A stretch of 58,146 nt of DNA from Candidatus Thorarchaeota archaeon. Its GTDB lineage: Archaea > Asgardarchaeota > Thorarchaeia > Thorarchaeales > Thorarchaeaceae. The notes beneath the pieces are model-generated. The model saw only the letters and a program-made list of their open reading frames with translations, ran no database searches and had not been told where the DNA came from. The DNA lies in assembly GCA_016839445.1 (NCBI GenBank), contig JAEOUG010000154.1:1-58146 (forward strand). Reading direction: 5' to 3'. Below are positions 57,813-58,146 of this stretch, piece after piece (within the stretch, counting starts at the first letter, position 1; each line of letters opens with the position of its first letter). The translations under genes and the position numbers were made by a program.

Positions 57813-58146
57813 CTAGATACCTATGACTTCGGTGAGGAATTCATTCAGGATTCGGTATGCTTCATGGCGAGTATAATGGCAGGTGATTACATGCTCTGCA
57901 TTCTCGATCATGTGCAGCTGTTTCTCTTCTGAGGAGATGCCTTCGAAGGCCAACTGCCCGTTCTCCGGTGATATCGTCTTATCCTCGGTACCTTGCAGGA
58001 TTAGAGTCGGGATTGTCACGCGTGGGAGAGCTCTCCTTGCCTCCTTCTGTAGTCTGAACAGCTCGTGGTACGCAGACAGGGGCTCCCTATCGTACTTCGT
58101 CCTCTTGACATCATACACCCTTTGTGCGCTCTCGACATCAATCGTC
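57813..58146 (-). CDS. Alpha/beta hydrolase (carboxylesterase/Est30-like), C-terminal part
   Basis: Only the last 110 or so residues are present; the reading frame stays open through the right edge (TIDVESAQRVYDVK), so the track's GTG at 58118 is not the start. The acid-bearing strand PTLILQGTEDKTI and the catalytic His in IENAEHVITCHY are the usual end of an alpha/beta hydrolase. The spacing and the HVIT segment resemble small thermophilic carboxylesterases (COG1647 type). The serine nucleophile lies outside the window. Confidence 0.85.
   Translation of the reverse strand, partial: TIDVESAQRVYDVKRTKYDREPLSAYHELFRLQKEARRALPRVTIPTLILQGTEDKTISPENGQLAFEGISSEEKQLHMIENAEHVITCHYTRHEAYRILNEFLTEVIGI

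Noticed and set aside
1-58146. tRNA, rRNA, CRISPR arrays, insertion sequences and origins
   Set aside because: I looked for tRNA-like GTTCGA arms, repeated spacers, transposase motifs and long inverted repeats and saw none I could support. A tRNAscan or Infernal run would settle RNA genes.

Overview
The window reads as a gene-dense archaeal chromosome segment with roughly even GC. There is no RNA gene, insertion sequence, CRISPR array or intergenic gap above about 300 bases. Archaeal markers include a TATA-binding protein, archaeal-type asparaginyl-tRNA synthetase, type 2 isopentenyl diphosphate isomerase, geranylgeranyl-reductase-family flavoprotein, ADP-forming acyl-CoA synthetase subunit and TATA boxes about 25 bases before several starts. 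A Ras-like GTPase domain, a WD40 protein with an MIT-like helical segment, a C2H2 zinc-finger protein and a divergent tubulin/FtsZ-family GTPase point towards an Asgard archaeon. A Thorarchaeia-like lineage is my best guess, but that is inference from gene content only.

Layout. 1-3.0 kb: purine biosynthesis operon on the minus strand, purC-purS fusion, purQ (catalytic Cys replaced by Ser) and purL (cut by the window edge). 3.2-6.5 kb: membrane protein, type 2 IPP isomerase, acyl-CoA synthetase alpha-type subunit. 6.5-14.4 kb: the most unusual region, with a divergent FtsZ/tubulin-superfamily GTPase between a 351-residue helical protein and an approximately 900-residue helical repeat protein. 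A divergent WD40/MIT-like/coiled-coil protein and a convergent TPR protein follow. I propose this as a candidate undescribed cytoskeletal or membrane-remodelling module. 14.4-19 kb: Moco-fold-like membrane-anchored protein, RidA, carbamate kinase, crotonase-family enzyme, HTH regulator, class III-like sirtuin. 19-26.3 kb: NAD-dependent epimerase, lactate-permease-family transporter, radical SAM protein, MBL-fold hydrolase, site-2-protease-family membrane peptidase and membrane proteins.

26.3-31.9 kb: ribbon-helix-helix regulator with a two-box GTATAC operator, zinc-ribbon proteins, TBP, and an arsenic methylation locus (Cys-rich PadR regulator, three operator-like repeats, a tiny Cys-rich ORF and ArsM). 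A two-lobed DTG aspartic-protease-like protein and an alpha/beta hydrolase follow. 32-39 kb: secreted surface proteins flank AsnRS, among them a gingipain-type C25 peptidase whose catalytic His and Cys are separated by an inserted FG-GAP-like propeller. 38.8-46.3 kb: a five-gene MacB/FtsX-type ABC exporter operon with two ATPases, one fused to an AbrB-like domain, two large permeases and a small membrane protein. 46.5-58.1 kb: membrane protein, zinc-finger protein, degenerate Ras-like GTPase with a long acidic/proline linker, adenine phosphoribosyltransferase-like protein, geranylgeranyl reductase with acyl-CoA synthetase, several uncharacterised proteins, GDPD phosphodiesterase and the end of an esterase.

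Gene starts use ATG, GTG and TTG. Many operon-internal genes have GGAGG-type ribosome sites, while several first genes look leaderless. Functional assignments come from motifs read by eye; no database search was possible.
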